From Thiopseudomonas denitrificans (GTDB lineage Bacteria; Pseudomonadota; Gammaproteobacteria; Pseudomonadales; Pseudomonadaceae): a DNA stretch of 64,000 bases. The position numbers and the translations under genes are program-made. Numbering within the stretch: the first letter of the stretch is position 1; each line of letters starts with the position of its first letter. This document shows, one piece after another, positions 1 to 11,098 of this stretch. The stretch is taken from contig NZ_LNJZ01000009.1 in the NCBI RefSeq assembly GCF_002866065.1, positions 186,001 to 250,000 of the forward strand, in the 5' to 3' direction. The notes under the pieces are model-generated. The model was not told the origin of the DNA. It was given only the letters and a program-made list of their open reading frames with translations, and searched no databases.

Positions 1-1
1 G

Positions 2-1111
2 CGCCCCGAGCGCGAGCATGGTTTGCCGGCCAATTTCTGGGCGGTGAAGCGTTTCAAGTACCGGCTGGCCCGGCAAAAGCACGAGGCACCGCTGATTTTC
101 ATCATTGCCGGTACCGGCGCGCGCTATGACGCCAGTGGCATGGAATACCTGAAAAAGCTGTTTTACGGCGCCGGCTTCCATGTGGTCCAGCTGTCCTCGC
201 CGACCAGTTACGACTTCATGGTTTCGGCCTCCAAACATGCGACTCCCGGCTACTCGCCGCTGGATGCTGCCGAGCTGTACGCTGTCATGCAGCGCATCCG
301 CCAGCGTCATGACGACCTGCCGGTCAGCGACTGGCATCTGACCGGTTACAGCCTTGGTGCCCTCGAGGCCGCCTTTGTCAGTGAAATGGACAGCCAGCAA
401 CAGGCCATCGGCTTCAGCCGCACATTGCTGATCAACCCGCCGGTCAATCTGCATACTTCGGTGAGCAATCTGGACCGCATGGCCCGGGTCAGGCTGGACG
501 ATTTGCCTCTAGGCGAATCCTTCTATCAGTCCCTGTTCGACCGTCTGGCCCGTTTCTTCGAGCGCAAGGGCCGTTTCGACCTCAACGAAGCGATGCTGTT
601 CGAGTTCCAGCAATCCCGTGAGCGGCTGAATGACGAGCAGCTGGCGCTGCTGATTGCCAGCGTGTTCCGCTTCGCTTCCGCCGACATCAACTTTGTCTCC
701 GACCTGATCAACCGCCGCGGCCTGATCACCCAACCCGGCGTGCGCATCAACGACGGCACCAGCCTGACGCCCTATTTCGAGCTGGCCATGCTGTGTGATT
801 TCAACTGCTACCTGCGTGACCAGCTGCTGCCCTTCTGGCAGAAACGCTACCAGCCCGATGGCAGCCTTGAGCAGCTGATCCACGCCACCAGCCTGTACGC
901 CCTTGCTGATTACCTGCGTCAGGCTGACAACCTGGCCGTGATGCACAATGCAGACGACATCATTCTTGGCGAGGGTGATCTTGAATACCTGGACGGCCTG
1001 CTCGGCTCCCGGCTGATGCTCTACCCCCGTGGCGGACACCTGGGCAACATGCAGTTCACCACCAATGCCGCCGACATGCTGGAGTTTTTCCATGCGCAGA
1101 CCTATGAATAG
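2..1111 (+). CDS. alpha/beta-hydrolase-fold protein, 5' end outside window
   Basis: The reading frame is open to the left edge, so the true start lies upstream; the first internal candidate is a TTG at 23. About 370 residues are visible. A segment with a hydrophobic strand (LIFIIAGTGA) is followed by the nucleophile-elbow motif GYSLGA, with the Ser codon at 350-352, and a late histidine in a GGHLGN context near the C terminus (about 1033-1047). This is the layout of an alpha/beta hydrolase with Ser and His catalytic residues. It ends 20 bp inside mlaA, so the two are probably co-transcribed. Pseudomonad genes in this position are, as I recall, often labelled serine/threonine kinase or hypothetical; I see no kinase motif. 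The substrate is unknown; a link to lipids is only inferred from mlaA. Confidence 0.75.
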   Translation, partial: RPEREHGLPANFWAVKRFKYRLARQKHEAPLIFIIAGTGARYDASGMEYLKKLFYGAGFHVVQLSSPTSYDFMVSASKHATPGYSPLDAAELYAVMQRIRQRHDDLPVSDWHLTGYSLGALEAAFVSEMDSQQQAIGFSRTLLINPPVNLHTSVSNLDRMARVRLDDLPLGESFYQSLFDRLARFFERKGRFDLNEAMLFEFQQSRERLNDEQLALLIASVFRFASADINFVSDLINRRGLITQPGVRINDGTSLTPYFELAMLCDFNCYLRDQLLPFWQKRYQPDGSLEQLIHATSLYALADYLRQADNLAVMHNADDIILGEGDLEYLDGLLGSRLMLYPRGGHLGNMQFTTNAADMLEFFHAQTYE

Positions 1112-1859
1112 ACTCCTGCTGGCAAGCGCCCTGCTGCTGGCGTTACCGCTGGCCAGTGCGCAGCAGTACGAGTTCACCCGCCCGCTGGAGCGGCTGACCT
1201 TCAGCGACGAACTGGAACAGTACCAGTTCGAACGCGCCACCCTTGGCGCCCTGAAAGTCAGCGACCCGCTCGAACAACTGAACCGGCGCATCTATCACTT
1301 CAACTACAAATTCGACCAGCATGTATTTCTGCCGACAGTACGCACCTACCGCAAGGTCACGCCGCGCCCGCTGCGCAGCGGCATCAGCAATGCCTACGCC
1401 AACCTGAAGGAAGTGCCCACCATCGCCAACAGTCTGTTGCAGCTGAAGGGCAAGCGGGCCATGCACAGCACCGCACGCTTGTTGTTCAACAGCATTTTCG
1501 GCGTTGCCGGACTCTGGGACGTAGCCAGCAAGATGGGGCTGGAGCCAGTCAAGGAGGATTTCGGCCAGACTCTCGGCCACTACGGCGTGCCTCCCGGCCC
1601 CTACCTGATGCTGCCCTTTCTCGGGCCGTCCAGCCTGCGTGACACCGGTGGCCTGGTCACTGATTTCCTGCTGGAACGGGATATCAACTGGCTCGACTAC
1701 CCCGAAACCAGCCGACGCCAGCCGGCACTGTACGGACTGGAAGTCATTGATACCCGCCATACCACCGAACTCAGGTACGGCCAGCTCAACTCGCCGTTCG
1801 AATACGAGAAAATCCGCTACATCTATATCAAGGCACGCGAGTTGCAGATCAGGGACTGA
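1092..1859 (+). CDS. mlaA: MlaA/VacJ family phospholipid-asymmetry protein
   Basis: 255 residues. MlaA sits in the outer membrane with porins and removes mislocalised phospholipid from the outer leaflet, passing it to MlaC and the MlaFEDB transporter. The family core is plain: DPLEQLNRRIYHFNYKFD, followed by VPTIANSLLQLK, FNSIFGVAGLWDVA, EDFGQTLGHYGVPPGPYLMLP and LGPSSLRD. The start at 1092 was chosen because GGAG at 1081-1084 is spaced 7 nt; an in-frame ATG at 1104 lacks such a site. The N terminus is a typical signal peptide ending LASA-QQ. Oddly, there is no cysteine in the whole protein, so it cannot be a lipoprotein like E. coli MlaA. No mla transporter genes are nearby. Confidence 0.93.
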   Translation: MRRPMNRLLLASALLLALPLASAQQYEFTRPLERLTFSDELEQYQFERATLGALKVSDPLEQLNRRIYHFNYKFDQHVFLPTVRTYRKVTPRPLRSGISNAYANLKEVPTIANSLLQLKGKRAMHSTARLLFNSIFGVAGLWDVASKMGLEPVKEDFGQTLGHYGVPPGPYLMLPFLGPSSLRDTGGLVTDFLLERDINWLDYPETSRRQPALYGLEVIDTRHTTELRYGQLNSPFEYEKIRYIYIKARELQIRD

Positions 1860-2026
1860 TTTGCAGGCAAGGCACTGCTGCGGCACTTTCACTGCCGGAA
1901 GGCAACCCGGCACGAATAAAAGGATGCGTCCGTTCACCATAAAAGAGTTAAACTGACACCATCCCTGCGGAATGCCGCGCTATAGTGGCACAAAGCAATC
2001 AATAGCGCTTTGCACAGGGCATGCAC

Positions 2027-4672
2027 ATGAAAAAGCTGCTGATCCGGACCATACTCCTGCTGATGGCAGGCGCCGGCCTGACCTTGCTGGCCGAACAATT
2101 CTCTGCCAGCCTGCATGAGCGCATGCATCAGAAGGAACAGGATGCCTACCTTGCCGATATCCGCGACAACCTGCAGGCGCGCATCGACCGGATCATCACC
2201 AATAACCGCAACCTGGCCACACAGCTGGCTGCACAGCCGGACACCTTCAACAACCCGGCCGGCAGCGAGCTGCTGAACAGCCTCCGGACAACCGACCCGG
2301 TCGCCAGTATCTCGCTGTCACGCAACTACAAGATCTTCCATGTCATTCCGGAAGAAAACAACGAAGCCATTGCCAACATGGACTACCTGTTGTACCCGGA
2401 AAACATGCGTTCGATCCGGCGTGCCTTCATTACTGGCGAGACCGTCATCAGCGAACCCTATCGCCTGCAACAGACCAGCCGGCCAGGCATGATCATCCGC
2501 ACCCCGGTGGCCCTGCCCGTCGACCAGCTGGGCATGGTGTCCACAGCCGTGGACATCCAGAGCCTGCTGCTGGCTGCCGGACACCAGCCCGAGCGGTACG
2601 GCTTGCTGGTCGAGCTGCATCACCCCGAATACAGCGATCACATGGTGCAGGGCGACTCGGAAACATTCAGGCGGCTTCCGCCGGGAGTGATGGTCACACT
2701 GCCCGAACAGGCCATCTGGGATATCCGCAGCCTGCCGCGCCAGAGCGATCACAAGAGCTTCAAGATCCGTCAGGACCTGATCCGGCTGGGCGGTGCCGGC
2801 CTGACCACCCTGCTGCTGGTTTACTGCCTGAAACGCCATGGCCTGCTCAGCGGCCTGTTTTCCTCGCGCCGCAAGATCACCCTGCGTCTTTCCCTTTTGC
2901 TGCTGACCGTGACCCCCATTGTCGTGCTGATCATGCTGTTCGAGCTGCTGTACTACTCGTCGGTACAACAGGTCAGCCAGCAGCAGCTGAAACAGCAGAG
3001 TGAAACCCTGCTGCAACAGGCCGGCACACAGATCCAGGCAGTACTGGGCACGCCCCGGCAGGCCGCCTTCAACAGCGAGCTGTTTCACCAGGACGTGCTG
3101 AAAGCCAGCCGCTCCGAAGACATCCTCGGCTTCTTTGCCACCCAGCTGCGTATCCAGCCCTATCTGAGCTTCCTGGCCATGGCCAACACCGAAGGCGAGT
3201 TCTATGCCGCCAGCCGGCCACCCGGCGGCACCGACCGCACCCTGCGCATGCAGTGGGCCACCCTGGCAACCGGTCGCGAAATGCGCGTGCACTGGGTCAA
3301 TGACAACAACCGCCCCAGCGTCAGCTTCATTCGCGGCAATCCGGCTTACGACTCCCGCGATCAGGCCTGGTATCAGCAGGCACAGAAGAACCTGAGCATG
3401 CAGTGGTACCCGCCACACCTGTACAAGACCTTCGACGACAAGAAGCAGTATGCCGGCCTCGGCATCGGCATTTCCGCGCCGCTGTTTGACAGCAACAACA
3501 TATTCATTGGCGTCATCAGCGCCGATGTGGCCCTGTCCCAGCTGGACGAAGTGCTGGAAAAGCACGACAACAACCGGCAGGCCACCCTGGTCCTGAGCGA
3601 AGCCGACGGCACGCTGCTGGCTACTTCCGGCCGCGACCAGGTCTACCAGAGCGATGGCGATACGCTCCGGCGGCTGAGCCTGGCCGACAGTTCCAACCCG
3701 GTGATCCGGGCCATGAGCGGAATCCTCTCGACGGACAGCTCCGGCACGCCATCCATGAAAGTCGCTGGCGAGACCTACCTGCTTGCATGGCAGAACATCA
3801 TCCTGCCGGACGGGCCCGAGTTGCGCCTTGCCATTGCCATGCCGGCCAGCAGCCAGACCGCACTGACCAACATGATCTGGCGCGATGCACTCTCTGCCGG
3901 CTGGCTGATCCTGATGTTCAGCAGCCTGGTGGTGATTTTTGTTACCGACCGGATTTCCCGCCCGCTACTGGCGCTTGAACGCTGGGCCACGCGCCTGAGA
4001 CGCGGACAATGGGCAGCGCCACTGCCGGATGTCGGCCCGGTCCGGGAAATGGTCTCTCTGGCACACTCGCTGGACAGCATGGCCCAGCAACTGCAGGCCC
4101 ACACGTCCGAACTGGAACACCAGGTCAACCTGCGCACCGAAGAGCTGTCCCGCGCCAACCGCCTGCTGGAACAGCAGTCAATCACCGATGGTCTGACCGG
4201 ACTGGCCAACCGCCGCTGTCTTGACCAGCAGTCGCTGCGGCTGTGGCAACAGGCACAGCGCCAGCGCAGCAGTTTTGCCCTGTTGATGATCGATATCGAC
4301 TGGTTCAAGAACTATAACGACCACTACGGCCACCTGCAGGGAGACGACACCTTGCGCCGGGTCGCCACCATTCTGGATACCCATGCCCGCCGCCCCGGTG
4401 ACCTCGCTGCCCGCTACGGCGGCGAGGAATTCGTACTGGTCCTGTCGGATACTCCCGACAAAACGGCCAGGGACATCGCCGCTCACATACTGGCCGCCGT
4501 CAACCTCGAACAGATCGAACACAAGCACTCCCCGCTGGGCCACATCACCGTCAGCATTGGCCTGGCCGCCTGTGAGCACGTGCTGCCGGGGATGGAATTC
4601 GGACAGTTGCTCCAGCAGGCCGACAACGCCCTCTATCAAGCCAAGCAACAAGGGCGCAACCGGGTGGCATAA
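2027..4672 (+). CDS. membrane sensor diguanylate cyclase (two periplasmic regions, HAMP, GGDEF)
   Basis: 881 residues. The C-terminal GGDEF domain makes cyclic di-GMP from two GTP. It carries an intact A-site GGEEF (about residues 798-802) and an upstream RPGD that fits the RxxD inhibitory I-site at the usual spacing, so it should be active and product-inhibited. Four membrane segments are visible: the N terminus, about residues 255-270, about 286-312, and about 625-645. They enclose two periplasmic stretches; the second (about 313-620) looks like a dCache domain with the conserved YDSRDQAWYQQA motif. A HAMP linker (ISRPLLALERWATRLRRG) follows. The start at 2027 was preferred over ATG 2021 because AGGG at 2016-2019 is spaced 7 nt. 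The ligand is unknown. Confidence 0.9.
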   Translation: MKKLLIRTILLLMAGAGLTLLAEQFSASLHERMHQKEQDAYLADIRDNLQARIDRIITNNRNLATQLAAQPDTFNNPAGSELLNSLRTTDPVASISLSRNYKIFHVIPEENNEAIANMDYLLYPENMRSIRRAFITGETVISEPYRLQQTSRPGMIIRTPVALPVDQLGMVSTAVDIQSLLLAAGHQPERYGLLVELHHPEYSDHMVQGDSETFRRLPPGVMVTLPEQAIWDIRSLPRQSDHKSFKIRQDLIRLGGAGLTTLLLVYCLKRHGLLSGLFSSRRKITLRLSLLLLTVTPIVVLIMLFELLYYSSVQQVSQQQLKQQSETLLQQAGTQIQAVLGTPRQAAFNSELFHQDVLKASRSEDILGFFATQLRIQPYLSFLAMANTEGEFYAASRPPGGTDRTLRMQWATLATGREMRVHWVNDNNRPSVSFIRGNPAYDSRDQAWYQQAQKNLSMQWYPPHLYKTFDDKKQYAGLGIGISAPLFDSNNIFIGVISADVALSQLDEVLEKHDNNRQATLVLSEADGTLLATSGRDQVYQSDGDTLRRLSLADSSNPVIRAMSGILSTDSSGTPSMKVAGETYLLAWQNIILPDGPELRLAIAMPASSQTALTNMIWRDALSAGWLILMFSSLVVIFVTDRISRPLLALERWATRLRRGQWAAPLPDVGPVREMVSLAHSLDSMAQQLQAHTSELEHQVNLRTEELSRANRLLEQQSITDGLTGLANRRCLDQQSLRLWQQAQRQRSSFALLMIDIDWFKNYNDHYGHLQGDDTLRRVATILDTHARRPGDLAARYGGEEFVLVLSDTPDKTARDIAAHILAAVNLEQIEHKHSPLGHITVSIGLAACEHVLPGMEFGQLLQQADNALYQAKQQGRNRVA

Positions 4673-4818
4673 CTTGATATTGACGCCAAAAAAATGTAAA
4701 ACACTTTGCTTACAAGCAGGATTCCTATTAAATGGCCAATGGCCACAGCCGGTCCGCACCGTTTTCATGTCAACCGAGAAGTCCATGCCCAACCCGCAAC
4801 ATGCCCGGGAGCATATTG

Positions 4819-7665
4819 ATGCTCACCCATAGCAGTCATGGTGCCGAAGCCCGGATTGCCTTTGCTGCCGCCGCCATCGGCCTGTTGCTGATCATGCTTG
4901 CTTCCATTGTTCCGCCGGACAGCGGCTGGGCGGCAATCATTGTGAGCTATATTCCCCTGCATACCCTGCTGGAAACCATATCGATCATCCTGGCCCTGCT
5001 GGTATTCACCATCATCTGGAGTACCCGCAACAAAAGCCTGCCCCGCAACCTGTCGATCATTGCACTGGCCTCACTTGCCAGCGGCATTCTCGACTTCTCC
5101 CACCTGTTGTCCTTTCCCGGCATGCCGGACTACATCACGCCCAACAGCACCGACAAGGCCATCCTGTTCTGGCTGGCTGCCCGTCTGGCCATGGGTACCG
5201 GATTGCTCGCCAGCGCCTTTTATGCCTGGCACAAGCCGCTGAACCTCCTGCGTTCCTGCTTTTTGCTGCTGTTCACGCTCGCCCTGCTGTTTACACTGCA
5301 CGTCCTGTTCCTGTGGTATCCGGGCATGCTGCCGGCGATCTACATCGATGGCCAGGGGCCGACGGCATTCAAACGGAACCTGGAATATCTGGTCATGGCA
5401 GTTTTTTTCATTGCCGCACTGGGCTTTTCCCTGCACCTGCGCCGCCCACGCCTCTTCAATGCCAGCGGTTTCTTTGCCGCCAGTCTGCTGATGGCATTTG
5501 GCGAGATGTTCTTCATTCTTTACATTGACATTCACGACACTTACAGCCTGACCGGCCATCTGTACAAAATCGCCGGCTACTTTTTTCTATTTCGTGCAAT
5601 CTTCAGCGATACCATCAAGCGCCCCTATGACCTGCTCGAACAGTCGCGCCGACGTCTTGACCTGACACTCTGCACCCTGCCCGACCTGCTGTTTGAAATG
5701 AGCCGTGAAGGGCGTTATCTGCAGGTTTACACGCCCGAGCGGGCCGTTCTGGAATCCCCGACACCACACCTGCTGGGACGCTCACTGTACGATGTGATGC
5801 CCGTCGAGTCAGCCGACATCGTCCAGCAGGCCATTGACCAGGCAGCTGAAAGCGGCAATGCACGGACCGGCCCGTTCAGCCTGGAAATAGCCAGCGGGAG
5901 TACCGACTGGTTCGAAGTTTCAGTAGCCCGGCTCAACAACACCCCGGCACCGCCTTCTTTCCTGGTGATCTCGCGCAATATCACAGATCGCTATCGGGCC
6001 GAACAGTCATTACGCACCCTGTCCCACGCCGTCGAATTCAACCCCCTGTCGATTGTGGTCTTCGACAGCCAGTTGCGCATCCAGCAAGTCAACCAGGCAT
6101 TCACCCGCCTGACCGGCTATCAGGAAGCCGAAGTGCTCAACCGGCCCCCGCACTTCCTGCATGCATCCGGCACTTCGGCCAGACAAGCCGACACAATCAA
6201 CCGTGAAATTCTTCAAGGCAGCCCATGGTCTGGCGAAATCCAGGGCACCCACAAGGATGGCAATCCTTTCACCATATATCTGCGCGTGTTTCCGTCCCGC
6301 TCTCCCGCTGGCGAAATCACCGGTTTTCTGTCGATTGCCGAGGACATTACCGACAAGAAAAACTACACCATTCTGCTTGAGCAACTGAGCCGCCATGACC
6401 CGCTCACCGGGCTGCCCAACCGTGAGCTGCTGCAGCAACACTTCGAACTGTTCTGCGCCGACAACAATCCTGTTGCCGTGCTCTGGCTCGACCTGGACAA
6501 TTTCAAGGAAGTCAACGACGCCCTGGGCCACACCACCGGCGATATCCTGCTGCAACAGATCGCCTACCGCTTGCGTGACAACCTGTACAAAAACGAGACC
6601 ATTGCCCGGATTTCCGGAGACGACTTTGTCATCCTGTTGACCAACGCAACCGAAAACCATGTCATCCGCCGTATCCAGCAACTACTGGAGCTTGTCGTCG
6701 AGCCCATTACCCTGCCCGGTCAGGTGTTGTCGCTGACTGCCTCGGTCGGTATCGCACTCTGGCCTGCCGATGCGGACAGCCTGGGCAGCCTGCTGCAAAA
6801 AGCCGAAATCGGCAAATACAAGGCCAAAACTGCGGGGCGCAACAGTTACCAGTTCTACGAATCCCAAATGCAGGAAATGGCCGGGCTGCGTCTGGCACAA
6901 AGCAATGCCCTGAAAACCGCCATCGAGCACAACGAGCTGCACCTGGTCTATCAGCCCCAGGTATGCCTTGAGCAACAGCGCGTGATCGGGGTCGAGGCCC
7001 TGCTGCGCTGGGACTCCCAAAGTTGGGGAAGTGTCCCGCCGTGCGACTTCATCCCGCTGGCCGAAGCCAGCGGGATGATCCTGTCGATTGGTGAATGGGT
7101 TCTCGACTCCGCACTGGCCCGGCTGCGCAGCTGGCTGGATCAGGGCCTGCCGCCGGTGGCCATGGCCGTCAACATTTCGGCCATCCAGTTTGAGCACCCC
7201 GGCTTTACTGAGCAGATCAGCCAGTTGCTGCAGCGCCACCAGGTACCGCCCCACCTGCTGGAACTGGAGCTGACCGAAGCCATGGCAATGAAGAAGCCGG
7301 ACTTTTCCGAGCAGCGCATCCGGCACCTGCACGCCATGGGCGTCAAGCTGTCCATTGATGACTTCGGTACCGGTTATTCATCACTGAGTTACCTGAAGCG
7401 TTTCAAAATCGACAAGCTCAAGATCGATCGCGAGTTCATTGCCGACATGGACAACGACGCTGGCGACCAGGCCATTGTCACCGCCATCATCCAGATGGCG
7501 CGCCGCCTGTCGATCACCGTGCTGGCCGAGGGCGTGGAAAGCGCCCGCCAGGCAGAACTGCTCAAGCGTTTCGGCTGCAGTCAGATCCAGGGGTATTACT
7601 ACAGCAAACCCCTGCCGCCGGAAGAAGCTGCCCGATATATCGTCGGCTACAACCCGCAGGCCTGA
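4819..7665 (+). CDS. MASE3-PAS-PAS-GGDEF-EAL protein, probable c-di-GMP phosphodiesterase
   Basis: 948 residues. The first ~270 residues contain about eight hydrophobic helices ending GHLYKIAGYFFLFRAIF, the typical end of a MASE3 membrane sensor. Two PAS domains follow (about residues 285-395 and 405-515; the second has FTRLTGYQEAEVL and ITGFLSIAEDIT). The GGDEF domain is degenerate, SGDDF instead of GG(D/E)EF. The EAL domain retains EALLRW, the ELTEA motif, DDFGTGYSSLSYL, KIDREF, LAEGVES and QGYYYSKPL, so c-di-GMP hydrolysis is expected while synthesis is doubtful; the GGDEF may only bind GTP. The start at 4819 is supported by GGGAG at 4807-4811, spacing 7. It lies 146 bp after the cyclase gene and may be coupled to it. 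Confidence 0.9.
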   Translation: MLTHSSHGAEARIAFAAAAIGLLLIMLASIVPPDSGWAAIIVSYIPLHTLLETISIILALLVFTIIWSTRNKSLPRNLSIIALASLASGILDFSHLLSFPGMPDYITPNSTDKAILFWLAARLAMGTGLLASAFYAWHKPLNLLRSCFLLLFTLALLFTLHVLFLWYPGMLPAIYIDGQGPTAFKRNLEYLVMAVFFIAALGFSLHLRRPRLFNASGFFAASLLMAFGEMFFILYIDIHDTYSLTGHLYKIAGYFFLFRAIFSDTIKRPYDLLEQSRRRLDLTLCTLPDLLFEMSREGRYLQVYTPERAVLESPTPHLLGRSLYDVMPVESADIVQQAIDQAAESGNARTGPFSLEIASGSTDWFEVSVARLNNTPAPPSFLVISRNITDRYRAEQSLRTLSHAVEFNPLSIVVFDSQLRIQQVNQAFTRLTGYQEAEVLNRPPHFLHASGTSARQADTINREILQGSPWSGEIQGTHKDGNPFTIYLRVFPSRSPAGEITGFLSIAEDITDKKNYTILLEQLSRHDPLTGLPNRELLQQHFELFCADNNPVAVLWLDLDNFKEVNDALGHTTGDILLQQIAYRLRDNLYKNETIARISGDDFVILLTNATENHVIRRIQQLLELVVEPITLPGQVLSLTASVGIALWPADADSLGSLLQKAEIGKYKAKTAGRNSYQFYESQMQEMAGLRLAQSNALKTAIEHNELHLVYQPQVCLEQQRVIGVEALLRWDSQSWGSVPPCDFIPLAEASGMILSIGEWVLDSALARLRSWLDQGLPPVAMAVNISAIQFEHPGFTEQISQLLQRHQVPPHLLELELTEAMAMKKPDFSEQRIRHLHAMGVKLSIDDFGTGYSSLSYLKRFKIDKLKIDREFIADMDNDAGDQAIVTAIIQMARRLSITVLAEGVESARQAELLKRFGCSQIQGYYYSKPLPPEEAARYIVGYNPQA

Positions 7666-7678
7666 GCACTCTCAGGCC
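7659..7678. terminator. hairpin between convergent genes
   Basis: Arms of 8 bp (7659-7666 and 7671-7678) around the loop CACT overlap the stop of the EAL gene and lie just beyond the uvrB stop. There is no T-tract on either side, so a bidirectional terminator or transcript-end protector is only a suggestion. Confidence 0.35.
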
Positions 7679-7691
7679 GCGGCATGCCCAA

Positions 7692-9707
<2,016 letters not shown>

Positions 9708-9786
9708 GCTGTACCTGTTGTTCAATACTGCTTGAAAATTTGTTAACTGCCGCCTTTTGACCAGGACGGAACTGCTTCAATACCGC

Positions 9787-10410
9787 CTATTCAGCAGGTC
9801 CCTGCAGGCCGGCCTCGATCAGCGGCCAGGCATTATCCAGCAACAGCGGCTGGGCTGCAGCGGTGGGGTGAATGCCGTCGCTCTGGATCATGCCCTCGAC
9901 ACCGCCGACGCCCTCCAGAAAGAAGTCCAGCACCGGCACATCCAGCTCCTGCGCCAGCTGCTGATACACCTGATAAAAGCCCTCGGTATAACGCGGCCCG
10001 TAGTTGGGCGGAATGCGCATGCCCAGTAAAATCACCTCGCTACCCTGCTGCCTTGCCTGCTCCACCATGGTACCAAGGTTGTCCTGCAGGCGTTCCAGCG
10101 GTAAACCGCGCAAGCCGTCATTGCCGCCCAGCTCGATGATGGTCAGGGCCGGCCGGTGCCGCTCCAGCAATGCCGGCAAGCGGGCGCGACCACCGGCACT
10201 GGTATCGCCACTTATGGAGGCATTGACAACCTGATAAGATGAGCCCCGTTCATCCAGCCGCTGCTGCAGCCGTGCCACCCAGCCCTGTTCGATTTCGATG
10301 CCGTAGGCGGCACTGATGCTGTCGCCCACCACCAGCAGGGTCTGCGCCTGTGCCATGGTGCACAGGCCGGCAAACAGCACCGCACACATCAGCCGTAACC
10401 AGTTTTTCAT
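9787..10410 (-). CDS. tesA: periplasmic SGNH esterase / lysophospholipase / thioesterase I
   Basis: 207 residues. It belongs to the TesA/arylesterase family of periplasmic SGNH hydrolases that cleave thioesters, aryl esters and lysophospholipids. A signal peptide ends MAQA-QT. Block I is GDSISAAYG with catalytic Ser at residue 31, block II is SISGDTSAGG, block III is GGNDGLRG, and block V is SDGIHP with the Asp-His pair. The start at 10410 is chosen for a GGAG 6 nt upstream; an ATG at 10422 would overlap the divergent ABC gene. The neighbouring divergent ABC transporter genes match the tesA-ybbA-ybbP arrangement known from E. coli and Pseudomonas. Confidence 0.93.
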   Translation of the reverse strand: MKNWLRLMCAVLFAGLCTMAQAQTLLVVGDSISAAYGIEIEQGWVARLQQRLDERGSSYQVVNASISGDTSAGGRARLPALLERHRPALTIIELGGNDGLRGLPLERLQDNLGTMVEQARQQGSEVILLGMRIPPNYGPRYTEGFYQVYQQLAQELDVPVLDFFLEGVGGVEGMIQSDGIHPTAAAQPLLLDNAWPLIEAGLQGPAE

Positions 10411-10420
10411 CAGGGTCTCC

Positions 10421-11098
10421 ATGTCCGAATACGTTTTGCAAGCCCGCAACCTCAGTAAAACCGTCGCCGTTGCCGACCAGCAGCTGTGCATTCTGCACGA
10501 GTTGAGCCTGTCCTTGAAGCCCGGCGATAGCCTGGCGATTGTCGGCCGCTCCGGTTCGGGCAAGTCGACCCTGCTCGGATTGCTGGCCGGCCTCGACCTG
10601 CCCAGCAGCGGCGAAGTGTTGATCGCCGGCCAGAGCCTGGCACCGCTGGACGAAGACCAGCGTGCCGCCCTGCGCGCCCGCGAGGTCGGTTTCGTGTTCC
10701 AGTCATTCCAGCTGCTCGACAGCCTGACCGCGCTGGAAAATGTCATGCTGCCGCTGGAACTGAAGCATCGCAAAGACGCCCGGCAACGTGCCCGTGATCT
10801 GTTGCAGCAGGTCGGACTGGAGCAGCGCACCGGCCACTACCCCCGGCAAATGTCCGGCGGTGAGCAACAACGTGTGGCCATTGCCCGCGCCTTCGCTGCA
10901 GAACCCCACATCCTGTTTGCCGACGAACCCACCGGCAATCTGGACAGCCAGACCGGCGAACGCATCACCGACCTGCTGTTCGAACTTAACCGTGCTCACC
11001 ACACCACGCTGGTGCTGGTCACCCATGACGAGCGGCTGGCACAACGCTGCGCCCGGCAAATCCGGCTCGAAGCCGGCCATCTGACGGAGCAGTCATGA
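10421..11098 (+). CDS. ybbA: ABC transporter ATP-binding protein (YbbA type)
   Basis: 225 residues. It is the ATPase of a MacB/LolD-like exporter class. Walker [10 protein letters not shown] is at residues 42-50, Q-loop VFQSFQLL, signature MSGGEQQR from about residue 144, Walker [13 protein letters not shown], and H-loop VTHD. It begins only 10 bp from the divergent tesA start, with AGGG at 10412-10415 as ribosome site, so its promoter must lie inside tesA. The stop overlaps the permease start by 4 bp (ATGA), indicating translational coupling. The role of YbbA/YbbP is not settled; proximity to tesA suggests envelope lipid or ester metabolism. Confidence 0.93.
   Translation: MSEYVLQARNLSKTVAVADQQLCILHELSLSLKPGDSLAIVGRSGSGKSTLLGLLAGLDLPSSGEVLIAGQSLAPLDEDQRAALRAREVGFVFQSFQLLDSLTALENVMLPLELKHRKDARQRARDLLQQVGLEQRTGHYPRQMSGGEQQRVAIARAFAAEPHILFADEPTGNLDSQTGERITDLLFELNRAHHTTLVLVTHDERLAQRCARQIRLEAGHLTEQS

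Noticed and set aside
2318..3565. 415-codon minus-strand ORF
   Set aside because: Antisense to the first diguanylate cyclase; low-complexity sequence without domain features.
9708..9786. LexA box for uvrB
   Set aside because: No CTGT-N8-ACAG sequence found between uvrB and tesA.
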